This document shows positions 50,971 to 58,223 of a stretch of DNA of 64,000 nucleotides, in pieces. The notes under the pieces were generated by a model that saw nothing but the letters and a program-made list of their open reading frames with translations, made no database searches and was not told the origin of the DNA. The stretch spans positions 94,411 to 158,410 of the forward strand of contig JADKBB010000011.1 in assembly GCA_016715195.1 (NCBI GenBank), read 5' to 3'. The DNA is from Candidatus Villigracilis proximus. GTDB lineage: Bacteria > Chloroflexota > Anaerolineae > Anaerolineales > Villigracilaceae. The translations under genes and the position numbers were made by a program. Positions within the stretch are counted from its first letter, which is position 1. The number at the start of each line of letters is the position of its first letter.

Positions 50971-51011
50971 CACAAGATGAAATTCATCTTGTGACAATTT
51001 TAAAAATTGTC
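50971..51011 (+). promoter_or_regulatory. Two abutting perfect palindromes in the 5' leader
   Basis: Palindrome 1 is CACAAGATGAA, centre A, TTCATCTTGTG (50971-50993). Palindrome 2 is GACAATTTT, centre A, AAAATTGTC (50993-51011). They share base 50993. They begin at the expected transcription start and end 28 bases before the ATG. They could be repressor operators or, in RNA, two successive stem-loops. Confidence 0.65.
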
Positions 51012-51039
51012 TATATTTTATTTCTCTTGGAGGAGAAAA

Positions 51040-51948
51040 ATGAAGAAACTGTTCACCCTCGCCAGCCTGCTCGTGTTGGCATCTCTCGTACTTTCCGCTT
51101 GTGGTGGAAGCGGCCCAAAAGCAGACAACGTTCTTGATGATATTAAGAACCGTGGCTATATTTTGATCTCAACCGATCCGAATTACGCTCCGCAGTCATT
51201 CCTTGACACCACTGCTTCCCGCCCTTCTGATACCAAATGCCCGTCTGATGCCTTGACCACGACCGAAATGCAAGGCTTCGATGTGGATGTTGCCAAAGCC
51301 ATTGGTGATGCGCTCGAAGTGGAAACCTGTTTCGCCACCCCAGGTTGGGATCTCCTCACTGCCGGTAACTGGGCTGACAAATGGGACATGAGCGTTGGTT
51401 CCATGACCATCACCACCACCCGTCAGCAGGTGCTCGATTTCAGCGTGCCTTACTACTACACTCCCGCAGTTGTAGCCGTAGCCGCCGACTCTGAGTTCAC
51501 CACTGTTGAATCCCTCGCTGGTCAGGCTTTGTGCGCCGGTGTTTCAACCACCTACGAATCATGGTTGAACAACGATATCGCCGCTCTCGGTTTACCCGAA
51601 TCTTCCATCTACGCCAAAGTTCCAGAAGGTGTCACAGTTGTTCCGCTTGAGAGCGATCAGGAATGCGCTCAGTCCATCGCCGCCGGCCGTACCGACTTCG
51701 TTGGTTATGTAACTTCCGGAACCGTCGTAGACGCCAACCTCGCCGCTGGTTTACCCGTCCGCAAAATTGAAGGCGCTGTGTACTCTGAAGACCTCGCCGC
51801 CGCTTTCGACAAGGCTTCCACACTCGATACAACCTCCCTGCGCGCCAAAGTGGACGAAATCTTCACAGCCATGCACGCAGATGGCACACTCTCTGCCCTC
51901 TCCATCAAATGGCTTGATGGACAAGACCTGACACAGGCTCCTAAATAA
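51040..51948 (+). CDS. Polar amino acid ABC transporter substrate-binding lipoprotein
   Basis: 302 residues from the ATG behind TTGGAGGAG. Lipoprotein signal ending in LSAC with C21. The mature part is a SBP_bac_3 (family 3) periplasmic-type binding protein: GYILISTDPNYAPQSF, MQGFDVDVAKAIGDAL, WDMSVGSMTITTTRQQVLDFSVPYYYTPAVVAV, and the ligand-contact region around DFVGYVTSG. Four cysteines occur in the mature chain. It would deliver an amino acid to the permease at 52018. The dimethylargininase at the end of the operon suggests a methylated arginine, arginine or similar ligand. A terminator follows it, giving excess binding protein over permease. Confidence 0.92.
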   Translation: MKKLFTLASLLVLASLVLSACGGSGPKADNVLDDIKNRGYILISTDPNYAPQSFLDTTASRPSDTKCPSDALTTTEMQGFDVDVAKAIGDALEVETCFATPGWDLLTAGNWADKWDMSVGSMTITTTRQQVLDFSVPYYYTPAVVAVAADSEFTTVESLAGQALCAGVSTTYESWLNNDIAALGLPESSIYAKVPEGVTVVPLESDQECAQSIAAGRTDFVGYVTSGTVVDANLAAGLPVRKIEGAVYSEDLAAAFDKASTLDTTSLRAKVDEIFTAMHADGTLSALSIKWLDGQDLTQAPK

Positions 51949-51964
51949 ATTTTTTGTGCAATAA

Positions 51965-52004
51965 AAGGGAAGCGGCTTAAGCCGCTTCCCTTATTTTTTA
52001 TTTT
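51965..52004 (+). terminator. Intra-operon terminator-like hairpin
   Basis: A 12-bp perfect GC-rich stem AAGGGAAGCGGC (51965-51976), TTAA turn, its complement to 51992, then a T-rich tract to 52004. Located between the binding-protein and permease genes, where partial termination adjusts stoichiometry. Confidence 0.85.
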
Positions 52005-52017
52005 CAGGGAGATCGGC

Positions 52018-52866
52018 ATGAATATCTTTTCCAAAGCACAAGATGCACCCAAGTCACAAGCCGAATTGATCTACGAATTACAGGCACGCAAAGAGCGCCA
52101 TTTCCGCGCTAATGTAGGGCTTTCCTGGTTTATTCTCCTTTTTATTCTTGTTTTTACATTCAGTGGTCAGGAAATCACCATTGGCTCAACAACTTTCAGC
52201 GGAATCAAAGTTGACACTGAATTCATCAGGAACAACCTGACATTTATCGCTGGCGGCTTGGGAGAGACCATCAGAATCTCGATCATGTCCATTGTGCTGG
52301 CAATGATCCTCGCCCTGCTGGCGGCTCTCGGACGGCTTTCCACCTTCCCTCCGATTTATGCGCTTAGCACTTTTTATGTCTCACTTATCCGTGGGACTCC
52401 CCTTTATTTACAGATATTCTTTTTCTTTCTCGCCCTGCCACAGTTGGGTATTATTTTGCCCGGCATCATCGCGGGCGTATTGGCCCTGGGACTTAATTAC
52501 GGCGCATATATGTCGGAGATTTTCCGCGCGGGGTTAAGTTCCGTGGGCAAAGGTCAACGGGAAGCGGCCATTGCGCTTGGCATGACCCCCACACAAACCA
52601 TGCGCCGTGTTATTCTCCCGCAGGCACTACGCTTCGCCATTCCTCCCGTCGGTAATGAATTTATCGCCATGACCAAAGACTCCGCGCTGGTTTCCGCCAC
52701 AGGCTTCGTGCATGAATTAATGTGGCGCTCCACAAAAGTAGGCCGCGCACAATTCCACAACCTTGAGGCGCTGATCATGGCAGCCATGTTCTACTGGGGA
52801 TTAACCCTGATCCTCACTTATATCCAAAGCGTCATCGAAAAACGCCTCGCCAAAGGAGATCGATAA
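52018..52866 (+). CDS. Amino acid ABC transporter permease (HisM/GlnP type)
   Basis: 282 residues. A soluble N-terminus, a first membrane helix, then the periplasmic loop and the five-helix BPD_transp_1 core. The ATPase-coupling EAA loop reads AYMSEIFRAGLSSVGKGQREAAIALGM with RRVILPQALRFAIPP after it, a classical polar amino acid pattern. Only one permease gene is present, so it probably forms a homodimer. The ATPase start is 2 bases after its stop. Confidence 0.93.
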   Translation: MNIFSKAQDAPKSQAELIYELQARKERHFRANVGLSWFILLFILVFTFSGQEITIGSTTFSGIKVDTEFIRNNLTFIAGGLGETIRISIMSIVLAMILALLAALGRLSTFPPIYALSTFYVSLIRGTPLYLQIFFFFLALPQLGIILPGIIAGVLALGLNYGAYMSEIFRAGLSSVGKGQREAAIALGMTPTQTMRRVILPQALRFAIPPVGNEFIAMTKDSALVSATGFVHELMWRSTKVGRAQFHNLEALIMAAMFYWGLTLILTYIQSVIEKRLAKGDR

Positions 52867-52867
52867 C

Positions 52868-53629
52868 ATGGTTCCGATCGTAAAGATTTCCAACCTTGAT
52901 AAATATTTTGGCCGCCTGCATGTATTAAAAAATATCAGCCTTGAGGTTCCACCCAGGCAAGTAGTCTGTTTGATCGGGCGCAGCGGCTCAGGTAAAAGCA
53001 CCCTGTTGCGCTGTATTAATTTTCTCGAAGAACCATCCCGTGGCAGCATTGAAGTGGACGGCATCCATGTTAGCGGCGGTGAAAAGGGTAAGGAACATCG
53101 CCGGCTCATTCATGAAGTCCGCCTGAAAACAGGCATGGTATTTCAGGAATTTAATTTGTTCCCGCACATGACTGTGCTTGAAAATGTAATCGAAGGCCCC
53201 GTCATCGTAAAAGGCATGGACAAAGCCAAAGCGATTGAAATCGCAAAAATGAACCTTGACCGTGTGGATATGCTCTGGAAAAAAGATGAATATCCCATGC
53301 GCCTTTCGGGCGGACAAAAACAGCGCGTTGCCATTGCCCGCGCGCTCACGATGGAACCCAAGGTCATGCTCTTTGATGAACCCACATCAGCCCTTGACCC
53401 TGAGTTGATCGGCGAAGTACTCAACGTAATGAAAAAGGTCGCACAGGAAGGTATGACCATGATCGTAGTGACCCATGAAATGGGCTTCGCCCGCGAAGTG
53501 GCAGACCGTGTCCTTGTGATGGGAGAAGGTGAATTGATCGAAGATGCCAAGCCAAGCGACCTGTTCACCAATCCCAAAGATCCGCGCACCAAAGCCCTCA
53601 TCGACCGCTATCGCTCCGAGGAACAATAA
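52868..53629 (+). CDS. Amino acid ABC transporter ATPase (GlnQ type)
   Basis: 253 residues. Walker A GRSGSGKST (K43), Q-loop in VFQEFNLFPHMTVLEN, signature LSGGQKQR (146-153), Walker B VMLFDEPTSALDPE (D170, E171) and the H-loop VTHEM. All are intact. An insert of about 10 charged residues (GGEKGKEHRR) precedes the Q-loop, as in many HisP/GlnQ proteins. It powers the permease at 52018. The dimethylargininase ATG follows directly after the stop codon (TAAATG). Confidence 0.95.
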   Translation: MVPIVKISNLDKYFGRLHVLKNISLEVPPRQVVCLIGRSGSGKSTLLRCINFLEEPSRGSIEVDGIHVSGGEKGKEHRRLIHEVRLKTGMVFQEFNLFPHMTVLENVIEGPVIVKGMDKAKAIEIAKMNLDRVDMLWKKDEYPMRLSGGQKQRVAIARALTMEPKVMLFDEPTSALDPELIGEVLNVMKKVAQEGMTMIVVTHEMGFAREVADRVLVMGEGELIEDAKPSDLFTNPKDPRTKALIDRYRSEEQ

Positions 53630-54388
53630 ATGACCGTTGCAATTACACGTGAAGTGAGTTCCCGTTTCAGTGAATGCGAACTGACTCATATTGACCGCAC
53701 ACCGATTGACGTGAATGTTGCGCGCGCGCAGCATCATGAATATGTCAACTCACTCGCCGCTCTTGGATGTCAGATCGTGGAATTACCCGCCGAAACAGAT
53801 TTGCCTGACTCTGTTTTCGTGGAGGATACAGCGTTTATCCTGCCGGAAGTAGCGGTCATCACCCGGCCCGGAGCTGATTCTCGTAAACCGGAAACAGAAT
53901 CCATCATCCACGCTTTATCTCCCTACCGTCCGCTCGTACATGTGACTGACCCTGCAACAGTGGACGGCGGCGACGTGCTTGTGCTTGGAAAAAATATCTA
54001 CGTCGGCTTATCCACCCGTAGCACAGCATCCGCACTAGAACAATTACAAAACCTGCTGAATAATTATGGGTACACCATTATTGGTGCAGAAATGCAGGAT
54101 TGCCTGCACCTAAAAACAGCCGTCACCCGTGTGGACGACAAGACCCTGCTCATCAACAAAAACTGGGTTGCGCCGTCCTACTTCAAAGGCTATGAACTGA
54201 TCGAAGTAGACCCCGCGGAACCCTTTGCTGCCAACTGTCTGCCGGTTGGCGACGGCATCATCTACCCGACAACCTTCCCGAAAACAAAGCAAAGACTGGA
54301 AGAAAAAGGCTTCATGGTATCAACTGTCAACGTAGATGAATTGGCAAAAGCTGAAGGGGCGGTCACCTGTTGCAGTTTGATCATATAA
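53630..54388 (+). CDS. ddaH-like: Dimethylarginine dimethylaminohydrolase-like guanidine hydrolase
   Basis: 252 residues of the pentein fold. Substrate/catalytic residues: D60 and E65-D66 in DLPDSVFVEDTA, H160 in DCLHLKT, and the nucleophile C247 in GAVTCCSL near the C-terminus, which is the DDAH layout. DDAH converts N-methylated arginines to citrulline and methylamines; the arginine deiminase branch is longer, so DDAH is preferred, although a related citrulline-forming hydrolase cannot be excluded. It abuts the ATPase gene with no gap, so uptake and hydrolysis of one substrate are probably coupled. Cytosolic. Confidence 0.88.
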   Translation: MTVAITREVSSRFSECELTHIDRTPIDVNVARAQHHEYVNSLAALGCQIVELPAETDLPDSVFVEDTAFILPEVAVITRPGADSRKPETESIIHALSPYRPLVHVTDPATVDGGDVLVLGKNIYVGLSTRSTASALEQLQNLLNNYGYTIIGAEMQDCLHLKTAVTRVDDKTLLINKNWVAPSYFKGYELIEVDPAEPFAANCLPVGDGIIYPTTFPKTKQRLEEKGFMVSTVNVDELAKAEGAVTCCSLII

Positions 54389-54406
54389 TGAATTGATTAT
54401 CGCTTA

Positions 54407-54437
54407 AAATCTCCGTCTATGTTCGGCGGAGATTTTT
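54407..54437 (+). terminator. Terminator of the ABC transporter/DDAH operon
   Basis: AAATCTCCG (54407-54415) pairs with CGGAGATTT (54427-54435), 11-base loop, T6 run. Confidence 0.88.
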
Positions 54438-54506
54438 TCATACGCAAATACAAAACAAAGGCAAAACAAATATTGATCTGCTTAATCGGTTAATAAAGGT
54501 ACAGAA

Positions 54507-56201
54507 ATGAAATCCAAAAATAAAAACGGGCTTGCATCAAGCAACCAAAAGGATGGGTGGCTTAAAAAAATACAGGCAAAAAGAAAAAACAATCAAGCGC
54601 TCGGGCAGCGCGATGCCCTTCTAAATGCGATTGCCCAGTCAGCTCAAAAACTCCTCAGCGCACAAGATTGGCGGACGGAGATTAATGATCTGTTATGTCT
54701 GCTGGGAAAGGCCACCCAAGCCAGCCACGTATATATCTTTGAAAACCATCTGGACGAAAACAAAAAGTTGGTCACCAGCCAAAAATATGAATGGGTCGGC
54801 GAAGGTCAAAATATAGAGATTGCCAATCAGGAATTTCAGAATGTCCCACTGCAGGAAGACGGCGCATCCAATTGGTATGCAACAATTAGCGCAGGAAAAC
54901 CCTTCTACAACACAACAAAGCTTTTCGCATCAGAGTGGAAAAATTCCAAAAGCCGCAGTGAGATAAAAACCCTGCTGGATGTACCGATCTTCGTAAATAA
55001 TACATGGTGGGGTGTGATCGGATTTGATGATTGCAAACGTGAAATGGCCTGGTCACAGGCAGATATTGACGCGATGCAAGCTGCGGCTGGAATGCTGGGC
55101 GCAGCCATTAAACGCCAGCAATCTGACGCTGCCCTGCGAATTTCTGAAGAAAAATTCCACACCACGTTTCACCACACCTTTATCCCAATGGTGATCGGCC
55201 GCATCTCAGATAAAGTGATTCTGGATGTTAACGAAGCCTTCTCGAACGAGATGGGCTACACAAGAGAAGAAGTCATCAATCACAGCGCAGATGAATTGAG
55301 ATTGTGGGTAAATGCCGAGGAACACATACAGCACAGCCGGTTGCGGCAAAAACAGGGCTACACCCGTGAGTTCAAAGCAAAATTCAGAAAGCAGTCCGGC
55401 GAGACCGGAGTGATGCTTGTCTCAACCGCTCCGTTAACTGTTAATGAAGAAGCCTGTGTGTTGTACACACTCTATAACATCACAAAGATCGAAGATCTAT
55501 TAAGTGAGTTACGCGATAAAAATAATGAACTGGAAAGATTTACCTACACGGTTTCCCACGACCTGAAAGCTCCCCTCATCACAATCGGCGGCTTTGTTGG
55601 CTATCTTGAAAAGGATATTCTGGCAGGCAACGCAGAAAAAGCCAGACAGGACGTTCAACGCGTCATGGACGCAGTGTACAAGATGCAGACGCTGCTTAAC
55701 GAATTACTTGAATTATCCAGGCTCGGCAGAGTTGTAAATAAAAAAGAGAATGTCAACATCGGCGAGATCGCGGAGGAAGCCGTTCGGTTGCTGCAAGGCC
55801 GATTAATATCAAGTAATGTGAAAGTAAAGATAGAAAAGGACTTGCCATTTATTCAGGGAGACCACGCCCGCCTGCTGCAAGTCGTTCAAAACCTTATTGA
55901 TAACTCAGCAAAATTCATGGGAGATCAACCAAACCCGCTGATCGAAATTGGAATAAAAACTCGTGATCTTCATCCTGTATTTTATATCCGCGATAATGGA
56001 ATGGGCATAAACGAAGAATATCATGACCGTATATTTGGGTTGTTTGACAAACTAAACGCCAAAACTGACGGCACAGGGATCGGCCTGGCACTGGTAAAGC
56101 GGATCATCGAACTGCATAACGGAAAAATTTGGGTTGAATCTGACGGGAAGAACAAAGGCAGTACGTTTCTCTTCACCCTGTCAGATGCAGCCCGGCATTA
56201 A
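54507..56201 (+). CDS. Soluble GAF-PAS sensor histidine kinase
   Basis: 564 residues without membrane segments. A Lys-rich N-terminus, a GAF domain (about 40-205: LGKATQASHVYIFENH, TLLDVPIFVNNTWWGVIGFDD), a PAS domain (about 220-330), then HisKA with TVSHDLKAPL (phosphoacceptor H351) and HATPase_c (NLIDNSAKFM, DNGMGI, FGLFDK, GTGIGLALVKRI). The SHDLKAPL box and FDKL motif are of the phytochrome-like/Cph1 kinase type. No receiver gene is adjacent, so the response regulator is elsewhere. The signal is unknown. A TAAAGGTA stretch precedes the ATG. Confidence 0.9.
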   Translation: MKSKNKNGLASSNQKDGWLKKIQAKRKNNQALGQRDALLNAIAQSAQKLLSAQDWRTEINDLLCLLGKATQASHVYIFENHLDENKKLVTSQKYEWVGEGQNIEIANQEFQNVPLQEDGASNWYATISAGKPFYNTTKLFASEWKNSKSRSEIKTLLDVPIFVNNTWWGVIGFDDCKREMAWSQADIDAMQAAAGMLGAAIKRQQSDAALRISEEKFHTTFHHTFIPMVIGRISDKVILDVNEAFSNEMGYTREEVINHSADELRLWVNAEEHIQHSRLRQKQGYTREFKAKFRKQSGETGVMLVSTAPLTVNEEACVLYTLYNITKIEDLLSELRDKNNELERFTYTVSHDLKAPLITIGGFVGYLEKDILAGNAEKARQDVQRVMDAVYKMQTLLNELLELSRLGRVVNKKENVNIGEIAEEAVRLLQGRLISSNVKVKIEKDLPFIQGDHARLLQVVQNLIDNSAKFMGDQPNPLIEIGIKTRDLHPVFYIRDNGMGINEEYHDRIFGLFDKLNAKTDGTGIGLALVKRIIELHNGKIWVESDGKNKGSTFLFTLSDAARH

Positions 56202-56228
56202 AAAAACAAACTCCCTTTCGGGAGTTTG
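56199..56228 (-). terminator. Terminator for tRNA-Leu
   Basis: CAAACTCCC (56207-56215), TTTC, GGGAGTTTG (56220-56228). On the minus strand the stem is followed by a run of seven or more T, starting 3 bases past the tRNA 3' end. It also lies at the end of the kinase gene. Confidence 0.85.
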
Positions 56229-56230
56229 AG

Positions 56231-56312
56231 TGCGCTGGAGAGGACTTGAACCTCCACGCCTTACGGCACACGCACCTCAAGCGTGCCTGTCTGCCAATTC
56301 CAGCACCAGCGC
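56231..56312 (-). tRNA. trnL: tRNA-Leu, anticodon GAG
   Basis: 82 nt on the minus strand. The acceptor stem GCGCTGG pairs with CCAGCGC, discriminator A. D-arm has GGAATTGGCAGACA. The anticodon stem CACGC/GCGTG holds the loop TTGAGGT, with U33 and anticodon GAG, reading CUC and CUU leucine codons. A long variable arm (TGCCGTAAGGCG) marks it as class II, and the T-arm reads GGAGGTTCAAGTCCTC. CCA is not encoded. Confidence 0.95.
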
Positions 56313-56377
56313 TAGAGCAGGTCGTATTATAATCGGCTTGCTTTTCTTGTCAAGCACAAATTCATAGGAGAACTGTT

Positions 56378-57394
56378 ATGGTCCGAATCGTTGTAGACGC
56401 AATGGGAAGTGATAATTTCCCAAAGCCGGATGTGGAAGGCGCGGTAATGGCGGCGCGCGAATATGGCGTGGAGATTATTCTGGTTGGTGACGAATCGATC
56501 ATCAAGCCGGTGCTGGACGCACAAAACACAAGCGGACTTTCGATCCGCATCGTCAACGCACCTGAAACCTTGACGATGGAAGACAAAGGCGAGAACCTTG
56601 TTCTGAAGGCGCGCAATAAAGATGCGAAGAATTCCATGGCCGTCGGCATTGACCTGGTCAAGAACGGCGAAGCGGATGCATTTGTCAGCGCGGGCAATAC
56701 TGGCGCAGGCATGGTGACTGCATTATTTCGTTTAGGCCGCATTCGCGGTGTGGATCGCCCTGCGCTCGCCCCGATCTTCCCCACAGCCACAGGCACATGC
56801 GTGGTGCTGGATATTGGCGCCAACCCTGATTGCAAACCGGAAAATCTTTTGCAATTCGGAATTTTAGGGAGTATCTACGCCGAGAAAGTACGCGGTGTAA
56901 AGAATCCGAAAGTAGGATTGGTATCAAACGGTGAAGAAGAAGGCAAAGGCAATGAGTTGGTAAAAGGTGCCACGCCATTATTCAAAGCATCCAACTTGAA
57001 CTACTTTGGCAATGTGGAAGGCAAGGAAGTGATCGGCGGTAAAGTGGATGTCGCTGTAACAGATGGCTTCACAGGCAATGTCATGTTAAAAACATCCGAA
57101 GCCGTTGCCAAGTTGATCACCGATAAGATACGCGAGATCATCAAAAACGGAAATATTTTGACCAAGATCGGCGGACTGTTGGTAAAGCCCGCACTCGGGG
57201 CGATCAAGAAACTGCTTGACCCCGGTGAACAGGGCGCAGCCCCCATGCTCGGTGTCAATGGACTGGTATTTATCGGTCATGGCCGCTCGGATGCATTTGC
57301 CATTAAGAACGCAGTCCGCGTGGCAAAGCACGCGGTGGATGTAAATGTATTGGACGCAATGAAATCTGCAATCGAAGAGAGTCTCAAAAAATAA
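56378..57394 (+). CDS. plsX: Phosphate acyltransferase PlsX
   Basis: 338 residues. PlsX turns acyl-ACP into acyl-phosphate for phospholipid synthesis at the inner membrane face. Family marks: VVDAMGSDNFPKPDVEGAV at the N-terminus, VSAGNTGAGMVTALFRLGR, PTATGTCVVLDIGANPDCKPENLLQFG, GLVSNGEEEGKGNELVK, VTDGFTGNVMLKTSEA and the C-terminal HGRSDAFAIKNAV. Full length. The usual fab neighbours are missing; a NERD-like gene follows by one base, suggesting co-translation. AGGAG precedes the ATG. Confidence 0.96.
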   Translation: MVRIVVDAMGSDNFPKPDVEGAVMAAREYGVEIILVGDESIIKPVLDAQNTSGLSIRIVNAPETLTMEDKGENLVLKARNKDAKNSMAVGIDLVKNGEADAFVSAGNTGAGMVTALFRLGRIRGVDRPALAPIFPTATGTCVVLDIGANPDCKPENLLQFGILGSIYAEKVRGVKNPKVGLVSNGEEEGKGNELVKGATPLFKASNLNYFGNVEGKEVIGGKVDVAVTDGFTGNVMLKTSEAVAKLITDKIREIIKNGNILTKIGGLLVKPALGAIKKLLDPGEQGAAPMLGVNGLVFIGHGRSDAFAIKNAVRVAKHAVDVNVLDAMKSAIEESLKK

Positions 57395-57395
57395 A

Positions 57396-58091
57396 ATGAA
57401 AATCATCAAAAACGAAAAATTGATCGAACGGAATGGAAAGATCGGCCAATGGACAAGTCTTGCCGCATTGGTAATTCTTGGTCTCGGCATGTACATCTCA
57501 TTTTCAAAGCCTGAATGGTTTACATATTCTGTGATATGTCTGGTGGTCGGCTTTATCATGACCCAGATCGGCATGTACATGGGCAACCGCTGGGGACGTT
57601 CTCCCCGCCCCGATGAAAAATTTGACGCCGGGCTCAAAGGTCTGCACAGTGACTTCAATCTGTATCACTATTCTTCTCCTGTTTCGCATATGTTGATTGG
57701 CCCCTCAGGCATATGGGTATTGTTACCCTATCATCAGCGCGGAAAAGTAGCCTTCGAGAAAAATCGTTGGAAACTAAGCGGCGGCGGATTTATGCAAGCC
57801 TACATGCGTATCTTCGGGCAGGAAAGCATTGGCCGCCCGGAAATTGACGCGGAAAACGATGTCCGAACGTTGACAAAATTTTTTGCAAAGACAATGGATG
57901 AGAATAGCATCCCTGAAATCAAACCCATTTTGGTTTTCACCAGCGATGAAGTTGAATTGGAAGCAGGCGATTCCCCGATTGCCGCAATGAAATTAAAGCA
58001 GCTCAAGGAGTTTCTGCGCCAGGGAGCCAAAAGCCGCGTTCTCACCATGCAACAGATCGCGAAAATTTCAGAACTTTTTGAAACATCCTGA
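57396..58091 (+). CDS. Membrane protein with NERD-like domain
   Basis: 231 residues. Two membrane helices (about 20-38 and 44-64) are followed by a cytosolic domain with the pattern of NERD (nuclease-related) proteins: DEKFDAGLKGLHSDFNLYHY then SHMLIGPSGIWVLLPYHQRGKV and a following W. NERD domains normally end the strand with an E-x-K catalytic pair (VIETK); here it reads WVLLPYHQ, so nuclease residues seem altered and activity is doubtful. The ATG is one base after the plsX stop, suggesting a link to the membrane or to lipid synthesis only through co-expression. Confidence 0.65.
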   Translation: MKIIKNEKLIERNGKIGQWTSLAALVILGLGMYISFSKPEWFTYSVICLVVGFIMTQIGMYMGNRWGRSPRPDEKFDAGLKGLHSDFNLYHYSSPVSHMLIGPSGIWVLLPYHQRGKVAFEKNRWKLSGGGFMQAYMRIFGQESIGRPEIDAENDVRTLTKFFAKTMDENSIPEIKPILVFTSDEVELEAGDSPIAAMKLKQLKEFLRQGAKSRVLTMQQIAKISELFETS

Positions 58092-58104
58092 TTAGCCGCC
58101 CCAC

Positions 58105-58139
58105 AAAGAGAAGATCATAAAAAATGGTCTTCTCTTTTT
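58105..58139 (+). terminator. Terminator after the plsX unit
   Basis: AAAGAGAAGA (58105-58114) pairs with TCTTCTCTTT (58128-58137) over a 13-base A-rich loop, ending in a T5 run. Confidence 0.8.
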
Positions 58140-58223
58140 CTGTATATTTTCACTCATCAACACAAACCAATAAAGTTTGCGCGCAAATCAGCCACATAAA
58201 TCTTATGGTACACTTGTTCTAAT

